DNA of 64,000 bases, taken from NCBI GenBank assembly GCA_905182995.1, contig CAJJDP010000051.1:130718-194717 (forward strand), in the 5' to 3' direction. Both the position numbers and the translations under genes were made by a program. This document shows positions 1 to 12,319 of the stretch, piece after piece. Every line of letters begins with the position of its first letter. The first letter of the stretch is position 1. The DNA comes from Paramecium octaurelia. Its lineage: Eukaryota > Ciliophora > Oligohymenophorea > Peniculida > Parameciidae. The notes beneath the pieces are model-generated. The model searched no databases and was not told where the DNA came from. It was given only the letters and a program-made list of their open reading frames with translations.

Positions 1-1
1 T

Positions 2-2959
2 ATCATAATATCCAGGGAAAAAAAGAACTTCTTCAATTTAAATAGAAGTACAAGGATAAGTATATCATTACATTTATTTAAGACTTAGTGTGGAATTAGA
101 ACACTACAGTATTACATTGAAAGATGTCCATCAGGATGTGATGCTTGCGACAATTTTGATTATTTGGCTTGCAAAAAATGGAGAATTTTTAGCTTAAATT
201 TTAACTAGTATCTCTTCTCAAGTCTATAAGGATGGGCTACACAATTTCCTTGGTCTACGTAATAATTTAATTTATGTGCTAATTGTCATTTTCTTTAACA
301 AAATGGGATTTAATATTTTGGAGTATTACCTCCTCATAAAGGAATAATGTTGAGATTTTATCGGTAGTTTACTATTGGTGTTTGGAATATCTAAATCAAT
401 GGATTGAAAAACATAGTCTAATAGCCGACAGGCTTTTTTTAGGGTGAATTAATAATTAATGATCACATAGCTACAAATTTATTTATTGAATTTGGATAAG
501 GGTATATACGAGATATTGAATTGTATTATTAACTGGATGACATATATTTGAATCTTGAAATTCGTAATTGCTATTCTGTTATAAATAACGATTGTGTTAG
601 TTGCTTAGATGGATGGGAATTTGAAGAAATCCAAAACGAATGTCATCCTTTATGCGGAAATCAAATGATTTAAGGGCTTGAAGAATGTGATGATGGTAAC
701 GATATTCAAAATGATGGATGTTATGAGTGTAAATTTAAATGCGATGTCAATTGTACGTATTGTGAATTTGGGAAATGTCAAAAGTGTGAAATGGGATATA
801 TTATATTGAATAATGAATACAATTTTCCCTAATGTTATCATGAAATAAATAATTGTCTTGTTTTAGAAGAATATAAATGTAAGGAATGCAAAGCTGGATA
901 TTTATAGTTGAATGGATATTGTTATCCACATTGTGGAGATGGTATTTAAATATTAGGAATTGAAGAATGTGATGATGGAAATTCAATACCTTTTGATGGC
1001 TGCTTTAATTGCACATTTTAATGTCAGTAAAATTGTATAATTTGTTTTGAAGGAGTATGTAATTAATATTGTGAAGAGGGTTTTATACTTATGGATTCGT
1101 CCTGTATCCCTATATGTGGAGATGGAATTATAACAAATCTGGAAGAATGTGAGGATGACAATAATATACCATATGATGGTTGTTATTTATGTGAATTCTC
1201 ATGTCCTTTGAATTGCTTAGAATGTTAAAATGGGTATTGTCTATAATGTAATACTAATTATTAATTATCTTCAAATAATCAATGCAACATCATTGAATAT
1301 AAAGAATTTGATGATTACAATAATGATCCACAAGATGGCGGTCATCAATTCTGGGTCGAATTAGATTAGGTGTGCAGAAGACTCAATCAAGACACCAATA
1401 GTGAATGCTCATATTTTACATAACCAAAATTGCTTATTCAATACAAAAAGATGCTCTGGAATAAATAATATGTGACACTTACCTTTAGTTAACCAGTTAA
1501 AGTTGGATCAAATCGAATGCTTTTCGAAGAATTTACTTATTCAATATTAAATTTACCTAAGTCCTAATATATCATTAAAACATAAAGTAGCCAAGAGATT
1601 AGCAATTCCGTAAAAATTATCGAGCATTAGTTGGAAATTGAAATATTTAAACTTTTGGAATTCAAACCTGTCTTAAATATTAATTTCCCCTAAGAAATTA
1701 TTAATCAATATGGCTTCAGCTTTAGTAAAACATATAATACAACTTTATAAATTCCAACTTATTTAGATGAAAAATAGACATATTACTCAGAAATCATTTA
1801 AAGGGTGAATAGATATGCACTTTATTCATATGGTGGAGTTAGCAGTCTAATGATAATTTAAGGAAGATATGAAATTTTAATTGAAATAATCAACTTGCTT
1901 TAATTTTAAAATTATCTTAAATACATCAATGTGAAATTTCCTTAGAACTTACTTCTCTATTTTGAGTCTTATGATTTGTTATCTATTGAAGCAATGTATT
2001 AGTTATTAAATATTGAGCAATTAGAAGGAGTGTTGCTTTACAAGGAATTCAAAGAATCATCAGGAAAATTCCAATTTTATAAATAAAATGCTGATTTATT
2101 ATCAAATCTCGAATGGTAAATAATCCAATCTTCATTTTATATACTTTTGATTTTATTATCAATTGGAACTAAAAAATTTATTCTATCTAATTATTTCAGA
2201 ACCAGAATATATACCCATTTGAGTTAATGGAAAAGCAATTCAGGAAAAGAAATCTCAATTAAATTTGTTTTGTGGTTTTATAAAAAATGTTAATAATTAA
2301 TTGGAGTCGTAGATATCTTTTCTAAAAATGGATTAAAAACTATTTTATTAGCAAATGGATGGGATCTGATATTTAAAGGAATGCTTTACTTGAAATATTT
2401 GCTAGATAATGAATTCAGAGAGATCTTTTCTATCGTGCTAGCTTTGGTTCTAATATCTTTTTATATAATTTTTATCCTTAATTCAAACGATTTATACCCT
2501 TAAAATAATTTGATTAACTATAAAAATTTAAAAGAAAAAAGACTTGAAGTTTTTAAATTAGGAATTTCATTTTGTTTCATAGTCTTCTTGATATTTCTAG
2601 AAAGTTCAGAAATTTTATAGTTAGGATTGATTTCCTTAATTAATCTTATGTAATTAAAATTAATTTACAACTATCGAAAAATTATCAGATCATATGTTAT
2701 ATAAATGGCAATTTAAAGTTCAGTATTGATTTTTACATTGAGCTCTTTTATTTATATAGAAGAAGCTAGCAAATTTATTAACGAAGATTTTAAAATAAAA
2801 TGCGGTTGGCTCCATATGTTTTTATTATCTTTTGGTGTATTGATTGAAATAACCTCGATGATTATTGAGTAAATTTAATATTACTTTGGAATGTGTAATA
2901 AAAAGAAACACAACAATATTCAATAAGATTAATTCATTATTATGAATTTGATAATATGA
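2..2959 (+). CDS. Cysteine-rich surface protein with C-terminal membrane spans (5' end outside window)
   Basis: The frame is open from the window edge to TGA at 2957-2959 with no intron, if TAA/TAG are Gln. The N-terminal part is an extracellular-looking Cys-poor stretch. From about 590 to 1330 come repeats of about 70 residues with the pattern CGDG...EECDDGN...DGCYECKF, the Myxococcus-type cysteine-rich repeat (DUF4215-like) seen in many ciliate surface proteins. A Cys-poor region follows (about 1340-2110), then several hydrophobic helices between about 2120 and 2880. This suggests a large membrane-anchored ectodomain protein of the plasma membrane or secretory pathway. The gene at 23478-29966 has the same order of parts and is a paralogue. 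Ligand and function are unknown. The coding call is strong; the receptor idea is inference. Confidence 0.85.
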
Positions 2960-3925
2960 AAAATTCTGATAAATAAAATTATTTCATAATTCATACTTTT
3001 CTAATTATATTCTAAGTTATAAATTGAAAAAAACTTACAACGTGATCATATAGGATTTTCTAAGGCAAAATTTAATAAAAATATTAGGATTTTTGTTAAG
3101 GTCTCTCCAATTATTTAAATATTTATAAATATTGTATTCTTTTATTATCCTATTTGAAAAATTAAATATTATGCAAGCATCTACTTCCAATACTAAGCAT
3201 TCTCCATTCAGTTATATAGAATCTCTCATTAAGAATATTTTTTGTTTCCAAATAATTTGCATGAAAAGATATTTCTTCAAAAAACTAAGTTTTAACTAAA
3301 TGATTAAATGCCCAAATAGACACCAAATCAAAAAGTTTAGAAACCTTTTGTATTTGTGTTTGCTACTGATTATAGCCATTAAAATACTTACCTTAAGTAA
3401 AATGATAGGATTATGATTGGAATAAAACGTAAGTAATTATCATTCAAAAATTGGTAAAATACCCTTATTTATAAATAATATAATACTCTTTTATAAAAAA
3501 ATAAATATTTACTCAATTAACTCAATTCAATCAATATAAAATTTAATTAACAATTTAATAATTAATAAGAAAAATTTATTTCAAAAAAAATAATTGATTC
3601 TATTTCGATTTAGAAGAACATAATTCATACAATAATAATCAATTCAACTAAATTTAAAAATAAAAAAAAAGTTGATTGCATTAGCAAAATTTTTTCTTAA
3701 TTATATTAGGTACTAGTAATATTTTTTGATTTTTTTTAATAATGAAAAAAACGAATAAAAAATAATAAATTTATGAGAAATTTTTATATCTGCTCGAAAC
3801 TTGCTATGAGAGGAGATATTTCATCAATTATTTTTTGAGATATACATTTATTTTAGCGATGCAAGAAATTTACTTAAATTCTTAAGACTTATATTGTGGT
3901 TAAGATTTAAATAATAATAATTGAT
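2960..3925. other. AT-rich intergenic region
   Basis: Almost pure A/T sequence with long A and T runs between two same-strand genes. A plus-strand frame at 3171-3416 would give 81 residues with one hydrophobic stretch near its end. With only one stop codon, open frames of this length arise by chance, so I do not call it. The 3' end should hold the promoter of the gene starting at 3926. Confidence 0.6.
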
Positions 3926-5276
3926 ATGAAATATTATAATCTTTCATTTTTCTTATCCATACTAATAGCAACTAACCTAGGATTTATCACTTATGATACA
4001 GGATTTGCATCTTCATTCAATTATGAAGACGGATTTCTCGCAAATCCTAACACAAACTATCTGAAAGAGTTTTCGTTTTCTGGGACATTTGAAAGACCAC
4101 CTTAGGTAGCGTTAGTAATATACAAATATAACTATGATTATTACTAACCCAATGGATATGATATATAGGTAACAGAAGTGACGACAATTAGTAAAAATTT
4201 TCTGTATTTTTAGAGTTTAAGGTCTAACTTAGATGCTTATATCAGCACAGAGTTTATGATACTCCTTTCAATTGGTATGCCTATGACGATAGAAGAATCC
4301 AAGTCATAAGTGTAGTGAATTATGATATTTCATAATCAAGTGTTAGTTTCTCCACTTAAATAACTCATCCTCATTTTAATCCTAATTTCTCAAAAGGAAT
4401 CATACATGTTACATCATTATGTTACACTGGGCCTATTGATTTTGAACTATCCGTATCAATTTATTCCTACTTTAGATTGTAAGCATCAATTTTTAAGATG
4501 TTGTAATTTAAATCAAGTCAAACAACTTTAATTTAATAAAACTTGGCTATTAGATATTTCTATCGATTGATGATGCTATTGATGTAGAGAATCAAATAGT
4601 TTATAATGGCGATTTGTATACTAGTCCAACATTAACTTTTCCAAGTGATAAAGATTGGACTATTGGCTTATAAGGATTGAATTGGGGTTAAACTATAAAT
4701 CTTAGAGTCAAGAGAATTTAATTCTCAAATTATTACACTTATGGCAGATGTAATATAAGATATATTTATTTAGGGCCAGGAGGTAACAATAATGTCTCAA
4801 TACTAAGATTTACAAATATATATTTCCATAGAAGTATCACAAAAAACTTTTTACCTTGGATTATTAAAACAGTTAGAGTCAGTCAAACTGAGTATTATAA
4901 CTTATAGCCAGCACCTATCTTTACTGTCGCGATAACTGAGCTTAGTAAGGTTTATGCAACTCCAGTTACTGAAACACTTTATGTGTAGTCAAAATCCCAA
5001 CTTCATGTTGAGATTCGATATTAATGTGATTAACTAAAGAAAAAACTATACACTGAGTTTTTTATGTGCAGCTCCTGTAATATAAAGAAGCTATATTATT
5101 ATTGTTTAAGAAGTGTAAATGCTATTTCAATTTATGCTTTATTAAACTCTCAAACGACTGCAGTTAGTGCATTTACTATTTCAATTTCTAATAATGGTAT
5201 CTCTTTAATCCAAACAATTTAAAATCAGTTAGAGAATACCTAATAAATATTAAAAGTCGAAGTTTAGAATAATTGA
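3926..5276 (+). CDS. Secreted H-type-lectin-like protein
   Basis: The start gives a signal-peptide-like N-terminus (MKYYNLSFFLSILIATNLG). Residues of about 45-130 fit the H-type lectin pattern: an FSFSGTFERPPQV strand, then a VTTIKF strand, then FNWYAYDDRRIQV. A 23-nt intron at 4191-4213 restores the frame between the second and third blocks, which supports the gene model. Further blocks from about 4570 to 5200 (DAIDVENQIVYNG, DWTIGLQGLNWGQ) suggest a second similar domain. Between about 4475 and 4560 the frame must shift again; one or two further introns totalling 2 mod 3 are needed and I cannot place them with certainty. A frameshift there is the alternative. The protein probably binds sugars outside the cell. 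The domain call is by pattern only. Confidence 0.6.
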
Positions 5277-5731
5277 AGTAATTAATTTTTTTTATTACAT
5301 AATAAAGTTATATACATTCGTAGTTAAATAATTTGAACTTTCAATCTGTCAATCATAATTTATTATAATTCAAGTAATGTAATATATAATATTAAAGAGG
5401 AGTTCTAAAAGAACAGATTGAAATGTGAATTTTAGAAAGAACTAAAAATCATAATTATAACTCCAGTATAACAGTGATTTAAAATATGAATGTGAACGTT
5501 TTTTTGAAGCAACTATTCAGCAATTGAGAATGCAGATATATAAATTCCTATCAGACTTATAATTTAGTATTTTTACGTTAAAATATCATGATAACATGGC
5601 GAGTAAAAGGATGCAGACTCTGAATTTTAGGAATTTATATTTTTTAGCGTGCTATTATAGAACTCAATAATATGGAAAATATGAACATTTTGGTGAAATT
5701 AAAGAAATTACTTATTAATATAATAAATCAA
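5277..5731. other. Convergent intergenic region
   Basis: Lies between two converging genes. A plus-strand frame from about 5500 to 5776 is open for about 90 codons but overlaps the end of the opposite gene and matches nothing I recognise. I see no other structure. Confidence 0.5.
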
Positions 5732-8665
5732 TCATTCTAGATTTCCTAAATTAATTTTAACCGTAGCAATGTCAATGATGCAAATTTAATTACTTTGTAA
5801 TTGTTAGAGTACCTCTTCGTCATTGACATACTCTTCAGTTGTCGCCAGAAGTCTGAATGTTATTGTTTTACAAGAATCATCAGGACCTATATACTTATAT
5901 TCATTAAATTGAATTCCAATATCTTCTTTCGAGTTTATTACTTCAAGATTCTTATTAATATTTGTAATTAAACAGGCAATATGAGAGTCTGTTTATGCAA
6001 TTAGAATAAGGCTGTTCACCTTCTCCTTAACTTTACTCCATCTAATTTCAGGACGTTTACCTGGCTATAGTAATAATCCATCCTTAACATCAGATTTATT
6101 CTCCTTCGTAAATTTGACCTCTAAATTAAACTAAGTAAAATGATCAATAGCTCTTGCTAATAAATTACCACCTGCTCCTCCCATAAAACCTCCAAGAATA
6201 CCTCCAACCACAACTCCAACTGGACCTCCTGCAGCCCCTAAAGCCATTCCACCTTCGATACCTAAGTAACCCAATCCTATTGCTCCTCCAGTCTTTATAG
6301 CAATATATAAAGAATTATAAGTTTTTTCACTCTAGCTCAAGAAATCAGACAAAATTACTCCTCCTACAGAAATACTAGTCATCAAAGTAGTTAATCCTAT
6401 GCCAACATATGGGACAAATTTTCCCAAAGATTGTACACTTTAGGCGTATATAATTCCTCCTTAAATTGCTGTTGAGAAAGCAAGACCTTTAGCCAACTTC
6501 TCTTTATCTACCCCATCTAAAATGCAGTCCACTGTTAAACTTCCGACTGTTCCTGCAAATATTCCACCAATCTACCCTTATATCTTTGCTTATTAGATTT
6601 AATAATTCAGTTCTTAGGCTTGTATACCATTCATGTTAAATTTCTCACTCTAACCTTTTATTGATTACGAGACTTCTTAAACAGTTACTGATTTAGTCTT
6701 AATTGGTTCTCCCACCTTTTCCCATTTATTTGAATATCCATTCTTCCCAGTTGCATCAATTTTTTTAGTAAATGTCAATTCATTATTATTATTTGGATTA
6801 TGATGCATCAGCAATTTATTCCCATCCGAAAGAGTGGCCTCGTATGCAAATTTTCCATTTTTATGTTATACTTATTGTAATGAAGTTATTTTCTGGGCTT
6901 TTAATTATTGATATGACAATCCTGCAGTATTTCCTTAAAAAGGAGGTTGTTATTAGAAAAATGAACCATTTTGTTTCTAGGTATTACTAATTTATATGGT
7001 TGAATCTTTCTTTTATTTTTCTTTGAATTTACTTTACAAATTCTGCAATTAGTCCTTCCAATAATCAATGTCTATGATTCCCTTTAATATCAATGTGCAA
7101 ATATTTTGTCTTAAGGATTTCAAGACCTTATCAAAATGCTCTTCAAACAATTTAAAAAAATCATCTACTGATTGATTTTAATAATCAATTTTCACTACTT
7201 AGGTATATATTTTAGTAAGATTTTCAATTTGATTTACAATATTAGTGTATCGAGAGCGACTTAAAATTTTAGTTAACTAATTCTGTATCTATTGAAAAAG
7301 AATTGTCAGTTCATTTTCAATTATATATATAATTTCTTCCATATAAATTTCTTTATCATACACATCTTCCTCAAAGAATGATATCAATTCAAAAATTCTC
7401 TTACTATGAAAATTCACCAATGTTTCTATTTTAGGCTTTATTTTCTCTTCAACTATTGAGTCCCAATATATCTTTCTCATCATTGGATCAAGTGCAAATG
7501 CGTAGTTATTCTTAACCTATTTGATAAATACAAAATAGATTTATTATTCATTGATTTTCCTGAAGGTAATTTCTTAGACAATAAATTGAAATTATGGGAA
7601 TAATATTACTTCTTCTTCTTTAGGATACTGAGAATGATATTATTCTAACTTAAAGCAAGGGTGAGGAACCTCCTCATCTAATTCGATTTAATAAAGTATT
7701 CCATTAAAATTATTCTATGCAAAGGTTAGTGCAATATCAAAATCTATGGATGTGCTAGTAATTGTATTCCAAAATAATTATGTCCCCTCATTTTTTGAAG
7801 ATTTTAGATCTCTAATTATTTATTCAAAAATCTCTTTATCAAAGAAGGAGATGCCTCTAAAAAGAATTTCAATTTCACCTACTTTGCTCTTATTTTGTTT
7901 AAATCCCTAATAAAGACATAAGATGATATTTTTCAATATTTAATAATTATGCTATGCAAACTATTAGTTAAATATTTGATAAATCTCTTCTCTGCTGTAG
8001 AGATAAACCAATTTATCAAATAAATTAAATGATTTATTTTTAAGTTTTAATTTTTCTTTTTCTTTCTTTTATAAATCTTCAAAAATTGCCTTCATCTATT
8101 TTACATCAATATTTTGGATTTATAGCAAATACTCTATTTCAGCAAAGACATCTTATTCTTTAGGTTCTTTGTTTTTTCTCAATTCTTCTATCACAACTAG
8201 AAATTAGATACTAACATGATCCTTAGAATGTTGATATTATATGGCTGAATGTTAAGGTGGTGATAATAGGTTGACAAATTCTGTTAGTATATCCGATTAG
8301 TTCATACACATGATAGCATTTTCATGAGCTGATTAAAAGGAATCTGAAACTATTGACTTGATCTGGAAATTATTGATGAATAAATCTAAATGATATAATC
8401 TTGATCCACAAAACACTATGACATTCTATTTAGTATGCTTAACAAGTTCATAAGCACATTTTGCACTTGTTAGAATAGTTACATCCCTTTTATCAATTAT
8501 TTATAACATTTTTAAAGCATCATCAACATTATTGAAAGCTTGGAATAACCCTTAGTAATCATTTTGTAATTGTTCACGATATATATTATTCTCCCTACTT
8601 TGAATTTAGTTGTCAACCCAAATTAATATTGGAAATTCTTCGCTTATTTTTTCAATTTAATTCAT
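5732..8665 (-). CDS. ADP-ribosyltransferase-domain protein with N-terminal and glycine-rich C-terminal regions
   Basis: One uninterrupted frame of 977 residues from ATG at 8663-8665. Residues of about 1-200 begin FPILIWVDNQ and run through VTILTSAK and NVIVFCGSR, reminiscent of a receiver-like alpha/beta fold. Residues of about 215-400 carry the R-S-E triad of arginine-type (ARTC/actin-toxin-like) mono-ADP-ribosyltransferases: Arg270 in LFRGIS, the STS strand at 304-306 (TSTSIDFDIALTFA), and the ExE turn at Glu350-x-Glu352 (KEEEVILFP). If active it would move ADP-ribose from NAD+ to a protein. Residues of about 400-600 look helical. From about 690 the chain is hydrophobic and glycine-rich (ILGGFMGGAGG, near 820), perhaps a membrane-inserting segment. 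The family call rests on the motif triad, in order and with normal spacing. Target and role are unknown. Confidence 0.8.
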
Positions 8666-9460
8666 ATGTGTGTAAGAAATTTAAGAAATATTTAATAATG
8701 AATAAGATTACTAGTATAATGTTGTGATTAATATTTTTATTAATCAAAACCATATTTTGTAACTATTTTTCTTCACCTTATAATAGTATGGTGATTATAC
8801 ATATAAATAAAAAATCGTAAATATATATCGTAAATAGATAGATTATTCTAAAATCCCTGTCATAAATGCGTTCAAATAGTAGCTAACCAAATGAAATTTA
8901 CATGTGGTTTTGTCAACACTAAGGAGTATTTAATATAGACAACCACTTTTGGATTATTATGATTTTTTAATTTGCTTAAATTTACTAATTTTTGTATTAT
9001 AAATTAAAATAATAGATTAAACGTCTAAAGTATAGATATTAATATAATATAAGTATATATTTTTTTAAAAGCACCTTACTTTTCTTTACCATAATTGTTT
9101 CTCCGCCTTCAATTTAAGTAAGTTTTAGTTTTGTCATTTAGAATAATAAATCGCTAAAAGATTCTAATGTTAAATAGCTAGTACAATACATAAGGATAAC
9201 TTGAGTTTACAAAGCATAGGCAAGTCAAATAATTATCACTTTTACAATTATTTTAATTTATATATATAATATTGCTAGAATTCTATTTAGAAACAAAGCC
9301 TTTCATTCTGAAATCAAATATCAAATTCTTCAGCAAGAAAAGAATTAAAAATGATACATCCTTAAATTTATCTTTATACTATTTGATTCCTATTTTTATA
9401 TTCTAATCTGCCTATGAAAATGCAAGCAGATAAATTAGAAATATTAAAGTAAGATCCCGT
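8666..9460. other. AT-rich intergenic region
   Basis: Lies between two minus-strand genes. It contains short chance frames only (for example a minus frame of about 75 codons near 8930-9160 with no recognisable feature). Its left end should carry the promoter of the ADP-ribosyltransferase gene. Confidence 0.5.
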
Positions 9461-9997
9461 TCATTTATTGCATAAATGACATGGCTTTAAGTGCTTCAGG
9501 GTGAGTTAACATTAATATCTATTATAACTAATGTTTCTATATACTTCTTCTTAAGCAATATTTCTTGTATCTAAACTTTAGCCATCTGCATTTTTGTCTG
9601 CAAAATTCTCCAAAACTGAATTATTAATCTTCAAATCTTCTTTATTTTATATATTAATAGGATAAAAACTTCTTTTCTAGTTAATTACTTTTCTTTTTCT
9701 ACAATCGAATTTACCGAAGTACATTCTATTATTGGTTGTTTAAACTACCTTTGCATTACTTAGTGAAGACAGGTTTTTTTAAGCATTACTGGTTTTAACT
9801 GTAGTTTAGGCCTAACTTTGAATAAAATCATTGATGTCATTAATTAATTTCGCTTGATTATCTTTTATAAGTTAATTTTGCTGTTTATTAAATTTAACCA
9901 TTGAGCTTCTATCCTTATTGATCATTTTACTTACCCGTGATATACTGCTGAAGTCATAGAAACCATTATTCCCTCCATTTTGAAACCTAATTTACAT
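9461..9997 (-). CDS. Small basic protein of unknown function
   Basis: Intronless frame of 178 residues from ATG at 9995-9997 to TGA at 9461-9463, with Gln coded by TAA/TAG at several places. It is rich in Asn, Gln, Lys and Ser (for example NKQQNQLIKDNQ) and has no membrane segment or signal peptide. A CxxC pair occurs near the end (CHLC). I do not recognise the family. The length exceeds what is usual for chance frames here, but the support is composition only. Confidence 0.5.
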
Positions 9998-10499
9998 GTT
10001 ATTGATTGTAAAATAAAATAAATTAAGAAAAATATTTTAGTATGAATTTAATATTTATAACAAGCATTAGTTCTATTTTACTTTAGATCGCAATATTTTG
10101 GGTGGTTATTGTTTCAACTTGATGTGTAAATAAAAATAGATTCTTAAGAAGTAATTACTCGAATAATCTTATAGGAAAAATAAGATATACGGTTATCGAA
10201 TTCCTTTTGAAATGAACGGTTGAATATTAGATGATGTAATTTCTATTTAGTGAAATAATTAATGCACTTATGTATCTATCTGTTTGTCTTGTTCCTGAGA
10301 ATCACAAACTGAAGTTTTACTTGATGAATAATAGTAATAAATTATTATTATGGTTATTCAAAAAATTAAATATATTTGAAAATACCTTGTAGTTTTTTTT
10401 TAAGTTTTTCGGCAATTTCTTTTATGAGAATAATTGCGCATGTCTTCAATTAATAATTAGATTAATAATTAATTTGAAGTTTAGTTTATAATTATAAAA
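9998..10499. other. Intergenic region
   Basis: About 500 bp of AT-rich sequence with short TTAATAATTA-type repeats around 10450-10480. No gene seen. Confidence 0.5.
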
Positions 10500-11054
10500 T
10501 CAAACTTAATCATTGGTTGAAACTGCGAATTGTTTTCCATGATTCTACTTAATTTTTCTTTTTTTGACTGTTCTTGTTAATAGCCAATAAAAGGAAAAAA
10601 TAAAACAAAATGAGCAAGCCATTAACAATAATCCAAGTTGAATTTAAAAATTCCATTCTACGTATATAAATGGAAATATTAAGTATGATATAAAGATAAA
10701 AGTTGATATTGCTGCAGGTTAAAAGGTGATAATTGCATCTATTACATTTAATACCTTTAGAGTATTTTCACAAATTTTACTATTTATCCAATCGATCAAT
10801 ATATTCAATGTCATTGAAAATACAACAATTCCTATAATTAAATAGCTTAGAAAAGTAAGTTGGCATATAAATTCACATATAAATTCGTCACAAATCTCTA
10901 AATTTAAGCAATTTTCTTTTTCGTAAGATAATATGCAAAATTTTCCTCTGAAAGTTAAAGCAACATATATCATGATCTTAAATTAGGTTGCAAAGTACTG
11001 AAATTGTGAGATGGTTAAAAAAATCAAACCTAAAAGAGCAAAAATAGTGTGCAT
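10500..11054 (-). CDS. Small multi-span membrane protein with cysteine-rich loop
   Basis: Intronless frame of 184 residues. The start at 11052-11054 gives a hydrophobic N-terminal helix (IFALLGLIFLTIS). Then follows a loop with six cysteines (CILSYEKENC, CDEFICEFIC), and three more hydrophobic helices (SYLIIGIVVFSMTLNIL; TFIFISYLIFPFIYV; LGLLLMACSFCFIFSFYWLL). The tail is basic (KKRKIK). The topology suggests a four-span protein with a disulphide-bonded luminal or outside loop. The gene at 12320-13317 also has a Cys-rich loop after its first span, but I cannot show homology. The family is not recognised. Confidence 0.7.
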
Positions 11055-12319
11055 AAATTAAATTTATTCTAATTGTGCTTAAATTATATATATTAAAGGA
11101 ATGAATCAATAATTCCATATGTATACAAAATTCCATTAACAAATTTGAAGTTCATATTTAATTAATTAACTTTTTCTTGATTTATCCCTATTAATCTTTG
11201 TAATTTTAAACCTTATTTTCAATTTCTAGAGAAATCTGATTTTATCATCAATTCAAAATATGAATCATTGACTATTTTTTGCTATATTTCTTAATGATAA
11301 CCAATTATCTGGCTATTTCACACAATCATAAATATGTTTTGTGTAATTAAAAACGATCAATTTAATTAATAAAACATTCAAGCATGACCTTGGTCGTGTC
11401 CTTATAAAAATGATATTTATTGACCGTAAGAGCCACCTTATTTATCCAAAAATTAATTTTCTTGTCAAAAATGTGGCTCAAATTTTTTTCTTGTATATTT
11501 GATATATCATTCTAACTAAGCTATTATTGATAGATATTTTGCTCTATTCTATAAATATTAGGAATTTCATGGTTATTTTTTTTTTAAATTGACTTTTTTG
11601 TTAAAATTATTCAAATAACAATCATTTTTCATGTTTATATTTATCAATTCTTAAATAAAAATAGAAACTTATTATTCATTCTAAATTGAAGTCATTATTA
11701 AGTTTGAGCTCGCTATGATGGAGACAGAAACTCAAAAATCCATAATAAAAAGTAAATTACATTTTCAATACAACTTGGTACAATTATTGATGTCCATACA
11801 TAGAGCACAAGTCACAAGTCATTTATATAATAAAATGAATATCAATATCATTTATCAGTATTTTAGAATACAATTCAAACAAATCGTACTAATTTGTTGA
11901 TCTTAGAACAAATTATTTTCACTTAAATTTAAAATTTATCATTAATTTACAAAATATTAATAATCTTGGTTAGAAAATCGAAAATGGCAAACTAATTTTT
12001 CTAAATTCACTATTCCATTCGTGAATTTAGAAGTTTTTGTTTCATAAATTTATTGTTTGAGAAATCTAAAGAAAATAATATTTCCAAATTCAACAATATT
12101 AAATAATATAAATTAAAAGCAGACATATTTTTTCGCTTCTCATCCTTTCATCTGATCATTTTTTTTGATATCAATTATATTTATATTTGAAGAAATTATA
12201 TAAGAAAAATATATATAAAAAATTTGTAAGGTGATTATCCTCAATATCCATATTATTAATGTATTCAATTTTATGATCAAAGGACGATTTTAATTTATTA
12301 ATATAACATTATAAAAATA
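11055..12319. other. Long intergenic region
   Basis: The longest gap in the window, between two minus-strand genes. A plus frame at 11715-11900 (61 residues, no TAA/TAG Gln codons) is within chance expectation. A 7-bp inverted repeat (GAGCCAC/GTGGCTC) sits at 11430-11436 and 11473-11479. No gene is supported. Confidence 0.5.

Noticed and set aside
3171-3416. 81-residue plus-strand open frame
   Set aside because: With one stop codon and high AT, frames of this size are common by chance; no motif and no intron support.
5500-5776. Plus-strand frame with protein-like wording near the end of the ADP-ribosyltransferase gene
   Set aside because: It overlaps that gene's conserved-frame 3' end, has no good start, and is within chance length.
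11430-11479. GAGCCAC/GTGGCTC pair as part of a structured RNA
   Set aside because: Only 7 bp with a long AT-rich loop and no snoRNA or tRNA boxes.
11715-11900. 61-residue plus-strand open frame
   Set aside because: Short, contains no TAA/TAG Gln codons unlike the real genes, no recognisable feature.
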